A DNA stretch of 64,000 bases from Microvirga arabica (GTDB taxonomy: Bacteria > Pseudomonadota > Alphaproteobacteria > Rhizobiales > Beijerinckiaceae). Numbering within the stretch: the first letter of the stretch is position 1; every line of letters starts with the position of its first letter. Shown in pieces: positions 37,913 through 49,136 of the stretch. The stretch is from contig NZ_JAFBID010000011.1 of NCBI RefSeq assembly GCF_016811235.1, positions 48,611-112,610 on the forward strand, read 5' to 3'. The notes beneath the pieces were generated by a model, which was not told the origin of the DNA, did not search any database, and worked only from the letters and a program-made list of their open reading frames with translations. A program made the translations under genes and the position numbers.

Positions 37913-38928
37913 TCCGCTTCCTGTTGCGTCGCATCGCCACCATGGCGGTGACCATGCTGATCATCTCGGCCCTGGTGTTCTTCATCATCAAGCTGCCGCC
38001 GGGCGACTTCCTGACCAACCAGATCGCCGAGCTGCGGGCGCAGGGGGAATCCGCATCCATTGCCAAGGCCGAGTTCCTGATCCGGCAATACGGCCTCGAC
38101 AAGCCGGCTTGGCAGCAATACCTGGTCTGGCTCGGCGTGATGCCGGGCCCGAACGGCTTCTCCGGCCTGCTGCAGGGCGACTGGGGCTGGTCCTTCGAAT
38201 ACGACAAGCCCGTGGTGGACGTGGTGGGTGATGCCCTGTGGCTGACGCTCCTCGTCAATTTCGCGGTGGTGATCTTCATTCACCTCGTGGCGATCCCGAT
38301 CGCGATCTATTCGGCCACGCGGCAATATTCCATCGGCGACTATATCGCGACCTTCATCGGCTATATTGGGCTCGCGACCCCGAGCTTCCTGCTCGCGCTG
38401 ATCCTGCTCTATTACATGAACCGCTGGTTCGGCATCTCCATCGGCGGCCTCTTCGATGCGCAATATGCAGGCCAGCCATGGACCTGGGACAAGGTCCAGT
38501 CCCTCCTCTCGCATCTGGTGGTTCCCACCGTGGTCATTGGCCTCGGCGGCACCGCCGCCATGATCCGGCGCATGCGCGCGAACCTTCTCGACGAGCTCGG
38601 CAAGCAGTACTACGTGACCGCCAAGGCGAAGGGCCTCGGCCCCACCAAGGCCCTGCTGAAATATCCGTTCCGCATGTCGCTCAATCCATTCATCGCCGAC
38701 ATCGGCAACCTGCTGCCGCAGCTCGTCTCGGGGTCGGTGCTGGTGTCGCTGGTCCTGAGCCTGCCGACGGTCGGGCCTATCCTGTTGAGCGCGCTCAAGA
38801 GCCAGGATCAGTTCCTGGCAGGCTTCATTCTCATGTTCGTCGCGGTGCTCACCGTGGTCGGCATGCTGGTCTCCGATCTCCTGCTGGCGTGGCTTGATCC
38901 ACGCATCCGCATGGGAGGCGCGCGATGA
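37909..38928 (+). CDS. Peptide-type ABC transporter permease (DppB/YejB-like)
   Basis: This 339-residue inner-membrane permease has N-terminal FLLRRIATMAVTMLIIS and about six transmembrane helices. The coupling (EAA-like) loop is around YYVTAKAKGLGPTKALLKYPFR. It overlaps the binding-protein gene by 4 bp and the second permease gene by 4 bp, as in a tightly coupled operon. Confidence 0.92.
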   Translation: MIRFLLRRIATMAVTMLIISALVFFIIKLPPGDFLTNQIAELRAQGESASIAKAEFLIRQYGLDKPAWQQYLVWLGVMPGPNGFSGLLQGDWGWSFEYDKPVVDVVGDALWLTLLVNFAVVIFIHLVAIPIAIYSATRQYSIGDYIATFIGYIGLATPSFLLALILLYYMNRWFGISIGGLFDAQYAGQPWTWDKVQSLLSHLVVPTVVIGLGGTAAMIRRMRANLLDELGKQYYVTAKAKGLGPTKALLKYPFRMSLNPFIADIGNLLPQLVSGSVLVSLVLSLPTVGPILLSALKSQDQFLAGFILMFVAVLTVVGMLVSDLLLAWLDPRIRMGGAR

Positions 38929-40088
38929 ACAACGTCGTGACCTCCCGGCGGCACTACGTCGATCCCGGGCCCTTCGATCCGGGCGCCACGGAGCCCGTGG
39001 GTGCGGAAAGCGAAAGCTTCTATCGCGCCTCCTCGTGGCAGCTGATGTGGTGGAAGTTCCGGCGGCACAAGGTGGCGCTCGCCGCCGCCTTCGTGCTGCT
39101 GGCTTTCTACGCCCTCGTACCCTTCGTCGAGGTGGTGGCGCCCTACAACCAGACCAAGCGGCACGGCGACTTCCTCTATGCGCCTCCGCAGGGGATTCAC
39201 CTGATGCACGAAGGGCAGCTCATGCGCCCCTTCGTCTATCCCTACACTTACAGCTTCGACCTGGAGAACTTCCGGCGCGTCTACACGGCGGACACATCGA
39301 GGCCGCAGCCCATCCGCTTCCTGTGCCAGAGCGACGAATACGAGTTCTGGGGGATGTGGCGGATGAATCTGCATCTCGTCTGCCCGCCGGAGAACGGAAC
39401 GATGTTCCTGCTCGGCACCGACCGGCTCGGGCGCGACCTGCTTTCGCGCATCATCTATGGAGCGCGGATCTCGCTCACCATCGGCATCGTGGGCATCGCG
39501 GTCTCGTTCACCTTAGGGCTCTTCTTCGGAGGGCTTGCCGGATATCTCGGCGGCTGGGTGGATCATGTGATCCAGCGCATGATCGAGATCCTGCGCTCCC
39601 TGCCGGAGCTGCCCTTGTGGCTTGCGCTCTCGGCTGCCCTGCCGCCGAACTGGAGCCCGATTCTGGTGTTCTTCGGCATCACGATCATCCTCGGCCTGCT
39701 CGACTGGCCGGGCCTTGCCCGCGCGGTGCGTTCCAAGCTGCTCTCGCTGCGCGAGGAGGATTTCGTGAAGGCCGCCGAGCTGATGGGGGCCTCCAAGCAG
39801 CGCGTGATCTCGCGTCACCTGATTCCCAACTTCATGAGCCACCTCATTGCCTCGGCGACGCTCTCGATCCCGTCCATGATCCTCGGCGAAACCGCCCTGT
39901 CCTTCCTGGGGCTTGGCCTGCGGCCGCCGGTGACGAGCTGGGGCGTGCTGCTCAACGAGGCGCAGAACCTCGCAGCCGTGCAACTGCATCCCTGGCTTCT
40001 GTTCCCGATGCTTCCCGTGGTGCTCGTCGTGCTCGCCTTCAACTTCATGGGCGACGGCCTGCGCGATGCGGCGGATCCTTACCATTAG
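38925..40088 (+). CDS. Peptide-type ABC transporter permease (DppC/YejE-like)
   Basis: This 387-residue permease has an N-terminal cytoplasmic extension and a first helix at about residues 52-70. A long periplasmic loop follows, and the GTDRLGRDLLSRIIYGARIS hallmark of DppC-type subunits is present. The coupling loop is DFVKAAELMGASKQRVISRH. The long periplasmic segment between helices 1 and 2 is as in YejE-like proteins. Confidence 0.92.
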   Translation: MNNVVTSRRHYVDPGPFDPGATEPVGAESESFYRASSWQLMWWKFRRHKVALAAAFVLLAFYALVPFVEVVAPYNQTKRHGDFLYAPPQGIHLMHEGQLMRPFVYPYTYSFDLENFRRVYTADTSRPQPIRFLCQSDEYEFWGMWRMNLHLVCPPENGTMFLLGTDRLGRDLLSRIIYGARISLTIGIVGIAVSFTLGLFFGGLAGYLGGWVDHVIQRMIEILRSLPELPLWLALSAALPPNWSPILVFFGITIILGLLDWPGLARAVRSKLLSLREEDFVKAAELMGASKQRVISRHLIPNFMSHLIASATLSIPSMILGETALSFLGLGLRPPVTSWGVLLNEAQNLAAVQLHPWLLFPMLPVVLVVLAFNFMGDGLRDAADPYH

Positions 40089-40161
40089 GCGCAAAGCCTG
40101 TTGTCCTGGATCCAAGGGAATGCGAGACATCCTGCATCGATGAAAACGGCAGAGGTGTTTC

Positions 40162-41109
40162 GTGGCCGAATACCGGATTGATGCGTCGCCCGAGAGCGTT
40201 CACTGGGGCTATTTCGACGCGGGCATTCCCCCGCTCCTCACAGTGGATTCAGGCGACACGGTCACGATCTCGACCGTCTCCGGCGGCCCGGAGGCGATGC
40301 CCAAGGCTCCCTTCGTCATCCCGCGGGCGCTGTCGGACATCCATGCCGTTCATAAGCCGAAGCTGCCGGGCCATATCTGCACCGGCCCCGTCGCGGTGCG
40401 CGGCGCCAAGGCCGGTCAGGTTCTGGAAGTGCGCATCAAGGACATCCAGCTGCACTACGACTGGGGCTTCACTTATTCGGCCCCGCAGAAAGGCGCCCTT
40501 CCCGACGATTTCGACGAGATCCATTTCATGACGATCCCGCTCGACAGCGAGCGGATGACCGGCAAGCTGCCATGGGGGCTGGAGCTCCCTCTGAAGCCAT
40601 TCTTCGGCGTGATGGCTGTGGCGCCGCCAGCCTCCTGGGGCAGCGTGAACACCCTACCGCCGCGCCGCAACGGCGGCAATCTCGACAACAAGGAGCTGGT
40701 AGCAGGCACGATTCTCTATCTGCCGATCCATACGGACGGTGCGCTGTTCTCAGTCGGCGACGGGCACGGCGTGCAGGGCGACGGCGAGGTCTGCGTCACG
40801 GCCATCGAGACGGGCCTCATCGGCACCTTCGAGCTGCATCTGCGCGAGAGCATGAGCCTCATCTGGCCCATGGCCGAGACGCCGACGCACGTCATGACCA
40901 TGGCGTTCGATCCGGACCTCGACGATTGCGTGGTCATTGCGCTGCGCAGCATGATCGACCTGATCGTCGAACGCACCGGCATTACCAAGGCTGAGGCTTA
41001 CGCCCTGTGCAGCCTCGGGGCAGACCTGCGCATCACCCAGGTGGTCAACGGCAACAAGGGCGTCCATGTGATGCTCGACAAGAGCCTGTTGCAGAAAGCA
41101 CAACGCTAA
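40162..41109 (+). CDS. Acetamidase/formamidase family amidase
   Basis: This 315-residue FmdA/AmdA-family enzyme hydrolyses short amides to acid and ammonia. Family features visible are VHWGYFDAGIPPLLTVDSGD near the start, HICTGPVAVRGAKAGQVLEV, PPRRNGGNLDNKELVAGTIL and the VGDGHGVQGDGEVCVTAIET core. The start is GTG with AGAGG 7 bases upstream. It is the last gene of the importer operon and suggests the transported compound is an amide or releases one. Confidence 0.9.
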   Translation: MAEYRIDASPESVHWGYFDAGIPPLLTVDSGDTVTISTVSGGPEAMPKAPFVIPRALSDIHAVHKPKLPGHICTGPVAVRGAKAGQVLEVRIKDIQLHYDWGFTYSAPQKGALPDDFDEIHFMTIPLDSERMTGKLPWGLELPLKPFFGVMAVAPPASWGSVNTLPPRRNGGNLDNKELVAGTILYLPIHTDGALFSVGDGHGVQGDGEVCVTAIETGLIGTFELHLRESMSLIWPMAETPTHVMTMAFDPDLDDCVVIALRSMIDLIVERTGITKAEAYALCSLGADLRITQVVNGNKGVHVMLDKSLLQKAQR

Positions 41110-42350
41110 ACCGTTTCCGGCGGCGGCTCGTCACCGAAGATCGAGCGGCCGCCGTAAGCATGCGACTTCGCTGTCTCCTGCCTGATGTGGTCCTCCACGT
41201 CAGGGCCGGTGGCATGGCGCTCAAGCGCCCGGGCCTGATCGTCGAGACGCTTGAGGGCGAAAAGCTCCTCCTGCTGCCCGAGCTTCGCCTTCAGCACGGC
41301 GGATTTCAGCACGCGGATGGTCTCGTCATAAACCCGCACCGGCACGGGATACGGGTGCCGGTCCTTGCCGCCATGGGCGAAGGAGAAGCGGGCGGGGTCG
41401 CTGAAGCGGCAGGGCGTGCCGTGCACGACCTCGGCCACCATGGCGAGCGCCTGCACGGTGCGCGGCCCGACGCCTGGGGTCATCAACAGATCGGGGAAGT
41501 CTTCAGGTCCGCGGTCGGCCGCAGCCGCAAGTGTCCCATGAAGCCGCCGCAGCACCACATCCTTTGCTCGCACATCGTGATGCTCGGGCATGACCAGATG
41601 CGGCAGCAGGGGCTGCGGGCTCGCGGCAGGCGCCGCTTCGCGCTCCTCAAGCGCCAGGAACTTGCGGGCGATGCCGTCAGGTCCAAGTGAATCCAGGATC
41701 TCGATCTGCGCCTTGCGCGACGCCGCCGCCCGCCGGTCCGTGAGATTGACGATCGTGCCCTGGCCTTTGCCGTCGATGGCCGTATGCGGCTCGTCCACGA
41801 AACTCTTCAGATCTTCCGACAGCCAGTGGTAGCGGCGTGCGACCCGGGACGTGTCGTTCATCCCCTGCTGGACCACCGCCCATTTGCCGTCATCCGTGAC
41901 GATGAAGCCATGAAGGTAAAGGTCGAACCCATCCTGGATCGCCGCGCTGTCGACCTTCGCCACGAGGCGGCTTGCATTCGCAAGCGCCACGCCGTCGAAG
42001 CCGACGCGCTCGCCAATCGCGACGAGTTCGTGCGGCGTCTGCCGCGAATGCTTTCCGCGTCCGCCACAGACATGGATGCCGAGTTCCTTCGAGAGCGGAG
42101 TCAGCCCGCGCTTCAAGGCGCCGATCACGCTGGTAGTGATGCCGGAAGAGTGCCAGTCCATGCCCATCACGGCGCCGAAGGATTGGAACCAGAACGGATG
42201 CGCGAGCCGGCGCAGCAGTTCGTCACGCCCGTAATGGTGCACGATGGCCTCAGACACCACGCCGCCGAGGCGCGTCATCCGGTCGGCCAGCCATTTCGGC
42301 ACATGCCCCGAATGCAGCGGCAGATCGGCGCTTCCGGCGCGCTTCGCCAT
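41106..42350 (-). CDS. DUF763 domain protein with helix-hairpin-helix
   Basis: This 414-residue DUF763 protein opens with SADLPLHSGHVPKWLADRM, then GGVVSEAIVHHYGRDELLRR and FWFQSFGAVMGMDWHSSGIT. A helix-hairpin-helix-like DNA-binding motif lies at LLMTPGVGPRTVQALAMVAE. Proposed roles in nucleic-acid metabolism are untested. The ATG at 42350 has GAGGAG upstream; an earlier ATG at 42413 lies before it. Its 3' end overlaps the convergent amidase gene by 4 bp. Confidence 0.88.
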   Translation of the reverse strand: MAKRAGSADLPLHSGHVPKWLADRMTRLGGVVSEAIVHHYGRDELLRRLAHPFWFQSFGAVMGMDWHSSGITTSVIGALKRGLTPLSKELGIHVCGGRGKHSRQTPHELVAIGERVGFDGVALANASRLVAKVDSAAIQDGFDLYLHGFIVTDDGKWAVVQQGMNDTSRVARRYHWLSEDLKSFVDEPHTAIDGKGQGTIVNLTDRRAAASRKAQIEILDSLGPDGIARKFLALEEREAAPAASPQPLLPHLVMPEHHDVRAKDVVLRRLHGTLAAAADRGPEDFPDLLMTPGVGPRTVQALAMVAEVVHGTPCRFSDPARFSFAHGGKDRHPYPVPVRVYDETIRVLKSAVLKAKLGQQEELFALKRLDDQARALERHATGPDVEDHIRQETAKSHAYGGRSIFGDEPPPETV

Positions 42351-42414
42351 CGAGCAATATCTCCTCAGAGTTTTGGGTGTTTGAGCAGGTTCTATGCCAT
42401 CAACAGCACGCAAG

Positions 42415-42437
42415 AAAAAGGCGCCCGAAGGCGCCTT
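42415..42437 (-). terminator. Intrinsic terminator after the RNA helicase gene
   Basis: The stem 42418-42425/42430-42437 (AAGGCGCC with GGCGCCTT, CGAA loop on the plus strand) is followed on the minus strand by a T5 tract. It lies 9 bp past the helicase stop. Confidence 0.85.
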
Positions 42438-42445
42438 AAACTGTC

Positions 42446-43957
42446 TTAGCGACGGCGGGGGCTCTTTTCGAGCCAGGCCACCTGGGCACCGTCTCCGCGG
42501 CGCCCATCCTGGCGGGCTGCTGCAGGCTTTGCCTGTGCGGGGCGTTGACCCTGCGCAGGCCTTTGGCCCTGGGCCGGACGCTGTCCCTGTGCGGGACGCT
42601 GCTGGTTGCCACCAGGCTGGCCGCCCTGCGGCTGGCCGTTGCCCGCAGGCTTCCCACCGCGACCGCGACGGCGCTTCGGCCCCCGGTCGGCGTTCGGATC
42701 GGCGCTGCGCGGCTGGCCATGGCCCTGATGCCCGCGGGCATGAGGAGCCGGACGGCCCCGCTGCGGCTGACCATTGCGCTGCTCGCGGCGCGGCTCGGAC
42801 GATTCCGACGGGGCGGAACCGGCCGGAAGGCCCTCAGGCAACGGCATGACCGGCACCTTGAGGCGGGTCAGCTTCTCGATGTCCTTCAGGTACGCCTTTT
42901 CCTCGTCATTGCAGAACGAGATGGCAGAACCCGTGGCGCCCGCGCGGGCCGTGCGGCCGATGCGGTGGACATAAGACTCCGGCACGTTCGGCAGGTCATA
43001 GTTGATCACGTGAGACACGCCCTCAACGTCGATGCCGCGGGCCGCGATGTCGGTGGCCACCAGCACACGGCACGAGCCGTCACGGAAGCCCGCCAGCGCA
43101 CGCTCGCGCTGCGGCTGTGACTTGTTGCCGTGAATGGCGGCGCCCGCGATGCCCGCCTTGTCGAGGCCGCGCACCACCTTGTCCGCGCCGTGCTTGGTGC
43201 GGGTGAAGACGAGCACGCGATCAATGGTCGGATCGCGCAGGAGCGTCTCGAGCAGAACCTGCTTGCGGCCGGTCTGCACGAAGATCACGCTCTGCTCCAC
43301 GCGCTCAGCGGTGGTCGCCACGGGGGTGACGGCCACATGAGCCGGATTGCGCAGGAAGGACTCGGCGAGCGTCGAGATCGTCTTCGGCATGGTGGCCGAG
43401 AAGAACAGGCTCTGGCGCTCGTTCGGCAGCAGGGTCACGATGCGCTTCAACGCATGGATGAACCCGAGATCGAGCATCTGATCGGCCTCGTCGAGGACGA
43501 GGATCTCGATCTCGCGCAAGGACAACGCCCTGCGGTCGATGAGGTCGATCAGGCGGCCCGGCGTGGCGACGAGCACGTCGACGCCGTTCATCAGCGCCTT
43601 CTCCTGGCGGGAGATGGTGACGCCGCCGAACACCACCTCGGTGCTGAGCCTGAGATTGCGGCCATAGGCCTTGAAGCTGTCGGCGATCTGGCTCGCCAGC
43701 TCACGGGTCGGGCTGAGCACCAGCACGCGGGGGCTCTTGGCCCGGCGCGGCTTCGGACTCTCGGACAGGCGATGCAGGATCGGCAGCGCGAAGGCGGCTG
43801 TCTTGCCGGTGCCCGTCTGGGCGATGCCGCAGACGTCACGGCCTTCCATGGCATATGGAATAGTCTGGGCCTGGATCGGCGTGGGCTTCTCATAGCCCTC
43901 GGCCGTCAGGGCCTTCAGGATCGGCTGGGCCAACCCGAAATCAGTGAAGAGTGTCAA
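42446..43957 (-). CDS. DEAD-box RNA helicase, RhlE-like
   Basis: This 503-residue ATP-dependent RNA helicase has the Q motif PTPIQAQTIPY, Walker A AQTGTGKTAAF, PTRELASQI, DEAD in VLDEADQMLDLGF, SAT, and the C-terminal HRIGRTARAG. The last ~110 residues are an Arg/Gly/Pro/Gln-rich disordered tail with a GQRPAQ unit repeated four times. Such tails bind RNA nonspecifically in cold- and stress-related helicases. No helicase-specific accessory domain (such as DbpA) is seen, so RhlE-like is the best label. Confidence 0.93.
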   Translation of the reverse strand: MTLFTDFGLAQPILKALTAEGYEKPTPIQAQTIPYAMEGRDVCGIAQTGTGKTAAFALPILHRLSESPKPRRAKSPRVLVLSPTRELASQIADSFKAYGRNLRLSTEVVFGGVTISRQEKALMNGVDVLVATPGRLIDLIDRRALSLREIEILVLDEADQMLDLGFIHALKRIVTLLPNERQSLFFSATMPKTISTLAESFLRNPAHVAVTPVATTAERVEQSVIFVQTGRKQVLLETLLRDPTIDRVLVFTRTKHGADKVVRGLDKAGIAGAAIHGNKSQPQRERALAGFRDGSCRVLVATDIAARGIDVEGVSHVINYDLPNVPESYVHRIGRTARAGATGSAISFCNDEEKAYLKDIEKLTRLKVPVMPLPEGLPAGSAPSESSEPRREQRNGQPQRGRPAPHARGHQGHGQPRSADPNADRGPKRRRGRGGKPAGNGQPQGGQPGGNQQRPAQGQRPAQGQRPAQGQRPAQAKPAAARQDGRRGDGAQVAWLEKSPRRR

Positions 43958-44224
43958 AGGAGGTATCTTTCGAACGGATACAGTGAGCCGGAAAGCAGGT
44001 CGGCTTCATAAAGCAAAGGCGCTTCAGGGCTCTTTGGGAAACAGCCCGCGTGATGGGGCCGTTTTATGATGGAGCGATTGAAGAAGGGGACCGGGGTCAT
44101 CGCTCATGCGAATATCCGTCACGCAGTCCCGCTCAAGCGGCTTGGATGCCAAGCGCCGTCGCCTGCTGTGCATATGGGGGGTAAAAACCTATCCGTCAAC
44201 CTCAAGGCCTGACATAAAGCAAGA

Positions 44225-45427
44225 ATGTCACCTCCCGGATCCATGCCCTGGCGCATCGTCTCGGCGCTGTCGATCACGCATCTGATCTCCTACGGGACGC
44301 TGTTCTATGCCTTTGCGCTCCTGATCGAGCCGATGGAGCGGGATCTCGGATGGTCGAAGACGGCGCTCACCGCCGCCTTCTCGCTCGCCCTCATCTCCTC
44401 TGCCTTCTTCGCCGTGCCGGTCGGACGGCTGATCGACCAGGGCTACGGGCGGGCGGTGATGACCGGAGGCTCGGTGCTGGCCGCCCTCCTCCTCGTCCTC
44501 TGGGCCTATACGGACAGTTACCCGATCTTCGTCCTGATCTGGCTCGGCCTGGGGGCTGCCACGAGCGCCCTCTTCTACGAGGCGGGCTTTGCCGTTTTGG
44601 CCTTGAACCTCGGCCTCCTGGCCCGCCGGGGCATCACCATCATCACCCTGGTGGCCGGGTTCGCCAGCACGGTGTTCATCCCGCTCCTGCACGTGCTCAT
44701 CGACCGCTACGGCTGGCGCGATACGATCCTCGTGATGGCGGCCCTGAATATCGGGATCGGCGCCGCGCTGCATGCCTTCGGCATCCCGGCCGCCCCCGCA
44801 AAGGCGAGGCATACCGGCGAAAGCCGCTCAAGTCTTCCCTCCGCCTCGAACCCACGCCGTGTTCTCGCCAAGCCCGCCTTCTGGCTCTTCGTGATCACCA
44901 GCGTCCTCCAGGGGATCATCTCGGTTGGAATTCCCGTCCACCTGATCCCGATCCTCCTCGAGCGGGGATTTTCCATCGAGGCGGCTGTCGCCGCATACGC
45001 GGTGATCGGGCCGGCCCAGGTGGCTGCGCGGTTCCTCACTGGCTTTGGGGAGCGAGCCATGAGTCTGCGGGGAATCGGGGTCGTGACCATGGGCCTGAGC
45101 GCCCTCGGCTTCCTGCTCCTGCCGTTCATTCCGGCCGGGTCCTGGCTGATCCTCGTCTTCGCGGGGCTTTATGGCGCCTCCAATGGGATGCTGACAATCG
45201 TGCGGGCTCTGCTTCCGCCAGAGCTATTCGGACGCGAGGACTACGGAGCCATCCAGGGCATGATCGCCATGCCGGTCCGGATCACCATGGCCATCGCGCC
45301 CTTTGCCTTCGGGACGCTCTGGGCGTGGTGGGGTAATTACGACGCCGTCCTGATCCTATGCTTGGTCATGGCCGTGTGTTCCCTGGTGGCTTTCATGCTA
45401 AACTTGGCCTTGGCGAAGGAGCCTTGA
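44225..45427 (+). CDS. Major facilitator superfamily transporter
   Basis: This 400-residue protein has about 12 transmembrane helices. It contains an MFS-type loop VGRLIDQGYGRAVMTGG after helix 2 and a cytoplasmic loop near the middle (GESRSSLPSASNPRRVLAKP). It resembles MCT/oxalate-formate-antiporter-like MFS proteins in its N-terminal ITHLISYGTLFYAFALL. The substrate is unknown. Confidence 0.87.
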   Translation: MSPPGSMPWRIVSALSITHLISYGTLFYAFALLIEPMERDLGWSKTALTAAFSLALISSAFFAVPVGRLIDQGYGRAVMTGGSVLAALLLVLWAYTDSYPIFVLIWLGLGAATSALFYEAGFAVLALNLGLLARRGITIITLVAGFASTVFIPLLHVLIDRYGWRDTILVMAALNIGIGAALHAFGIPAAPAKARHTGESRSSLPSASNPRRVLAKPAFWLFVITSVLQGIISVGIPVHLIPILLERGFSIEAAVAAYAVIGPAQVAARFLTGFGERAMSLRGIGVVTMGLSALGFLLLPFIPAGSWLILVFAGLYGASNGMLTIVRALLPPELFGREDYGAIQGMIAMPVRITMAIAPFAFGTLWAWWGNYDAVLILCLVMAVCSLVAFMLNLALAKEP

Positions 45428-45516
45428 ACAAGTTCAAGAATTGTCTTGCCTTAGGCGGCTAAAGAAACCATGTGCAGGGCACCGGGACAGCCCGGCATGA
45501 AGGAAAGACGCATTCC

Positions 45517-47037
45517 GTGACGACAGTGACCGATCTTCTGATTGTAGGCGGCGGCATCAACGGCGCAGGCATCGCGCGCGATGCGGTGGGCCGGGGCCTC
45601 TCGGTGGTGCTCTGCGAGCAGGGCGACCTCGCCGGCTACACCTCCTCAGCCTCCACGAAGCTGATCCACGGCGGCCTGCGCTACCTCGAGTATTACGAAT
45701 TCCGGCTGGTCCGCGAGGCCCTGTTCGAACGGGAGCGGCTTCTGGAATCCGCCCCGCATATCATCTGGCCCCTGCGCTTTATCCTGCCGCATGAGAAGGG
45801 CATCCGCCCGGCCTGGTTCGTGCGCCTGGGCCTGTTCATGTACGACCACCTCGCTCCCCGCAAGAAGCTGCCCGGCACGGAGGGTATCAACCTCACCCGG
45901 CATCCCGCCGGCCAAGCCCTCAAGCCCGGCTTCGACACCGCCTTCGTCTATTCCGATTGTTGGGTCGAGGACAGCCGCATGGTGGCCCTCAACGCCATCG
46001 ACGCTTTCGAGAAGGGCGCGGACATTCGGGTGCGCACCAAGCTCACCACTGCCCGGCGCGCCGGGCAGACCTGGGTCGCCACCCTCCAGAACGTGGAGAC
46101 CGGCGAAACCGAGGAGGTTCGCGCAAAGGTGATCGTCAATGCGGGCGGCCCCTTTGTGGCCGACGTGCTCAATGCCAAGCTTGGGCTGAACACCACCAAG
46201 AACGTGCGCCTCGTGAAGGGCAGCCACATCGTGGTGCCGAAGCTCTTCGACACCAAGGAAGCGTTCATTCTCCAGAACACGGACAAGCGGATCGTCTTTG
46301 CGATTCCGTATCAGGAGAAGTTCACCCTCATCGGCACCACCGACATCCCGGTTGAATCGGTGCCGGACAAGAAGGTCGAGATCACGCAGGACGAGATCCA
46401 GTATCTCTGCAATGTGGTGAACCACTTCTTCAAGCGCGAGGTCACCCCGGCCGAAGTGGTGTGGACTTATTCCGGCGTGCGTCCGCTCTTCGACGACGGA
46501 TCGAGCAACGCTTCGGCAGTCACCCGCGACTACGTGTTCGACATGGACGGACCGCCGGGTCAGGCACCGGTGCTGTCGATCTTCGGCGGCAAGATCACCA
46601 CGTTCCGCAAGCTCTCGGAACACGCCCTCGACGAGCTGAAATCCTACTTCCCGAACATGAAGCCCTCATGGACCGAGAAGGCCAAGATGCCCGGCGGCGA
46701 CATGCCGGATGCGGATTTCGACCGTTTCTTCGCCACCGTGCGCCAGCGCTGGCCCTTCCTGCCCGAACAGATCGCCCACCGTCTCTCCCGAGCCTACGGC
46801 ACGCGGATCGAGGAGCTTTTGGGCTCCGCCAAGTCCATGGCCGATCTCGGCGAGGATTTCGGCGCCGGGCTCACCGCCGCGGAAGTCGACTACTTGGTGC
46901 GCCGCGAATGGGCGCGCACCGCCGAGGACATCCTCTGGCGCCGCTCCAAGCTCGGGCTGCATGTGCCGGTTGACGCTCCGGCCAAGATCGATGCCTATTT
47001 GGCCAGGACAAAAGCGGCAGCCGTCGCGGCTCAATAA
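45517..47037 (+). CDS. glpD: Glycerol-3-phosphate dehydrogenase, FAD-dependent
   Basis: This membrane-associated flavoenzyme oxidises glycerol-3-phosphate to dihydroxyacetone phosphate and reduces quinone. The FAD-binding motif is LLIVGGGINGAGIARDAVG, then CEQGDLAGYTSSASTKLIHG and GGLRYLEYYEFRLVREAL. Start: GTG at 45517 with AAGGAAAG upstream; an in-frame ATG at 45472 would add 15 unconserved residues. Next to glpK, so the pair forms a glycerol-use unit. Confidence 0.94.
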   Translation: MTTVTDLLIVGGGINGAGIARDAVGRGLSVVLCEQGDLAGYTSSASTKLIHGGLRYLEYYEFRLVREALFERERLLESAPHIIWPLRFILPHEKGIRPAWFVRLGLFMYDHLAPRKKLPGTEGINLTRHPAGQALKPGFDTAFVYSDCWVEDSRMVALNAIDAFEKGADIRVRTKLTTARRAGQTWVATLQNVETGETEEVRAKVIVNAGGPFVADVLNAKLGLNTTKNVRLVKGSHIVVPKLFDTKEAFILQNTDKRIVFAIPYQEKFTLIGTTDIPVESVPDKKVEITQDEIQYLCNVVNHFFKREVTPAEVVWTYSGVRPLFDDGSSNASAVTRDYVFDMDGPPGQAPVLSIFGGKITTFRKLSEHALDELKSYFPNMKPSWTEKAKMPGGDMPDADFDRFFATVRQRWPFLPEQIAHRLSRAYGTRIEELLGSAKSMADLGEDFGAGLTAAEVDYLVRREWARTAEDILWRRSKLGLHVPVDAPAKIDAYLARTKAAAVAAQ

Positions 47038-47064
47038 ATTCGGGGCAAAAATTCGGGGATAGTC

Positions 47065-48561
<1,497 letters not shown>

Positions 48562-48698
48562 TTCAGAGGCGTGAATCCTCCACGTTATCACCAGCCTCGT
48601 ACCGGCCATCCCGATCAGGCAAGCGCAGCGCCTCACAGATCGAGATCACCGGCACAAGGCCGGTGATGACGTGGGGAGTGATCAGCGGAGCCGGCCGA

Positions 48699-49136
48699 TC
48701 ACGCGTCCGGCAGCGCAGCCCGGATCTTGTCGGCCATTCCCGCCAGGACCTCCGGCTTTTCCATTTGGCCAGTATGGGGCTTCAGTGCCACGCCCTCGAA
48801 CCGGGGGATGACGTGGAAGTGGATATGGAACACCACCTGCCCGCCTGCGCTCTCATTGAACTGCTGGATCGTCAGGCCATCGGCCGAAAATGCAGCCTTG
48901 GTCGCCTTGCCGACGACCTGCACGGCCTTTGCGAGTTCCGCGAGATCGTCCGGATCGATGTCGAGAAGATTGCGCGCCTTCGCCTTGGGGATCACCAGCA
49001 CATGCCCGTCGCCGCGGGGCATGACATCCATGAAGGCCAGGATCCGGTCCGTCTCATAGACCTTGTGGCACGGCAGCTCGCCGCGAAGGATTTTTGCGAA
49101 CACGTTGTTGTCGTCGTAAGTCATCCTGTCTTCCAT
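48699..49136 (-). CDS. HIT family protein
   Basis: This 145-residue histidine-triad nucleotide hydrolase/transferase of the Hint/Fhit type has the triad FHIHFHVIP, N-terminal NVFAKILRGELPCHKVYETD and the nucleotide-binding region GDGHVLVIPKAKARNLLD. Such enzymes hydrolyse AMP-linked compounds. It is monocistronic. Confidence 0.93.
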   Translation of the reverse strand: MEDRMTYDDNNVFAKILRGELPCHKVYETDRILAFMDVMPRGDGHVLVIPKAKARNLLDIDPDDLAELAKAVQVVGKATKAAFSADGLTIQQFNESAGGQVVFHIHFHVIPRFEGVALKPHTGQMEKPEVLAGMADKIRAALPDA

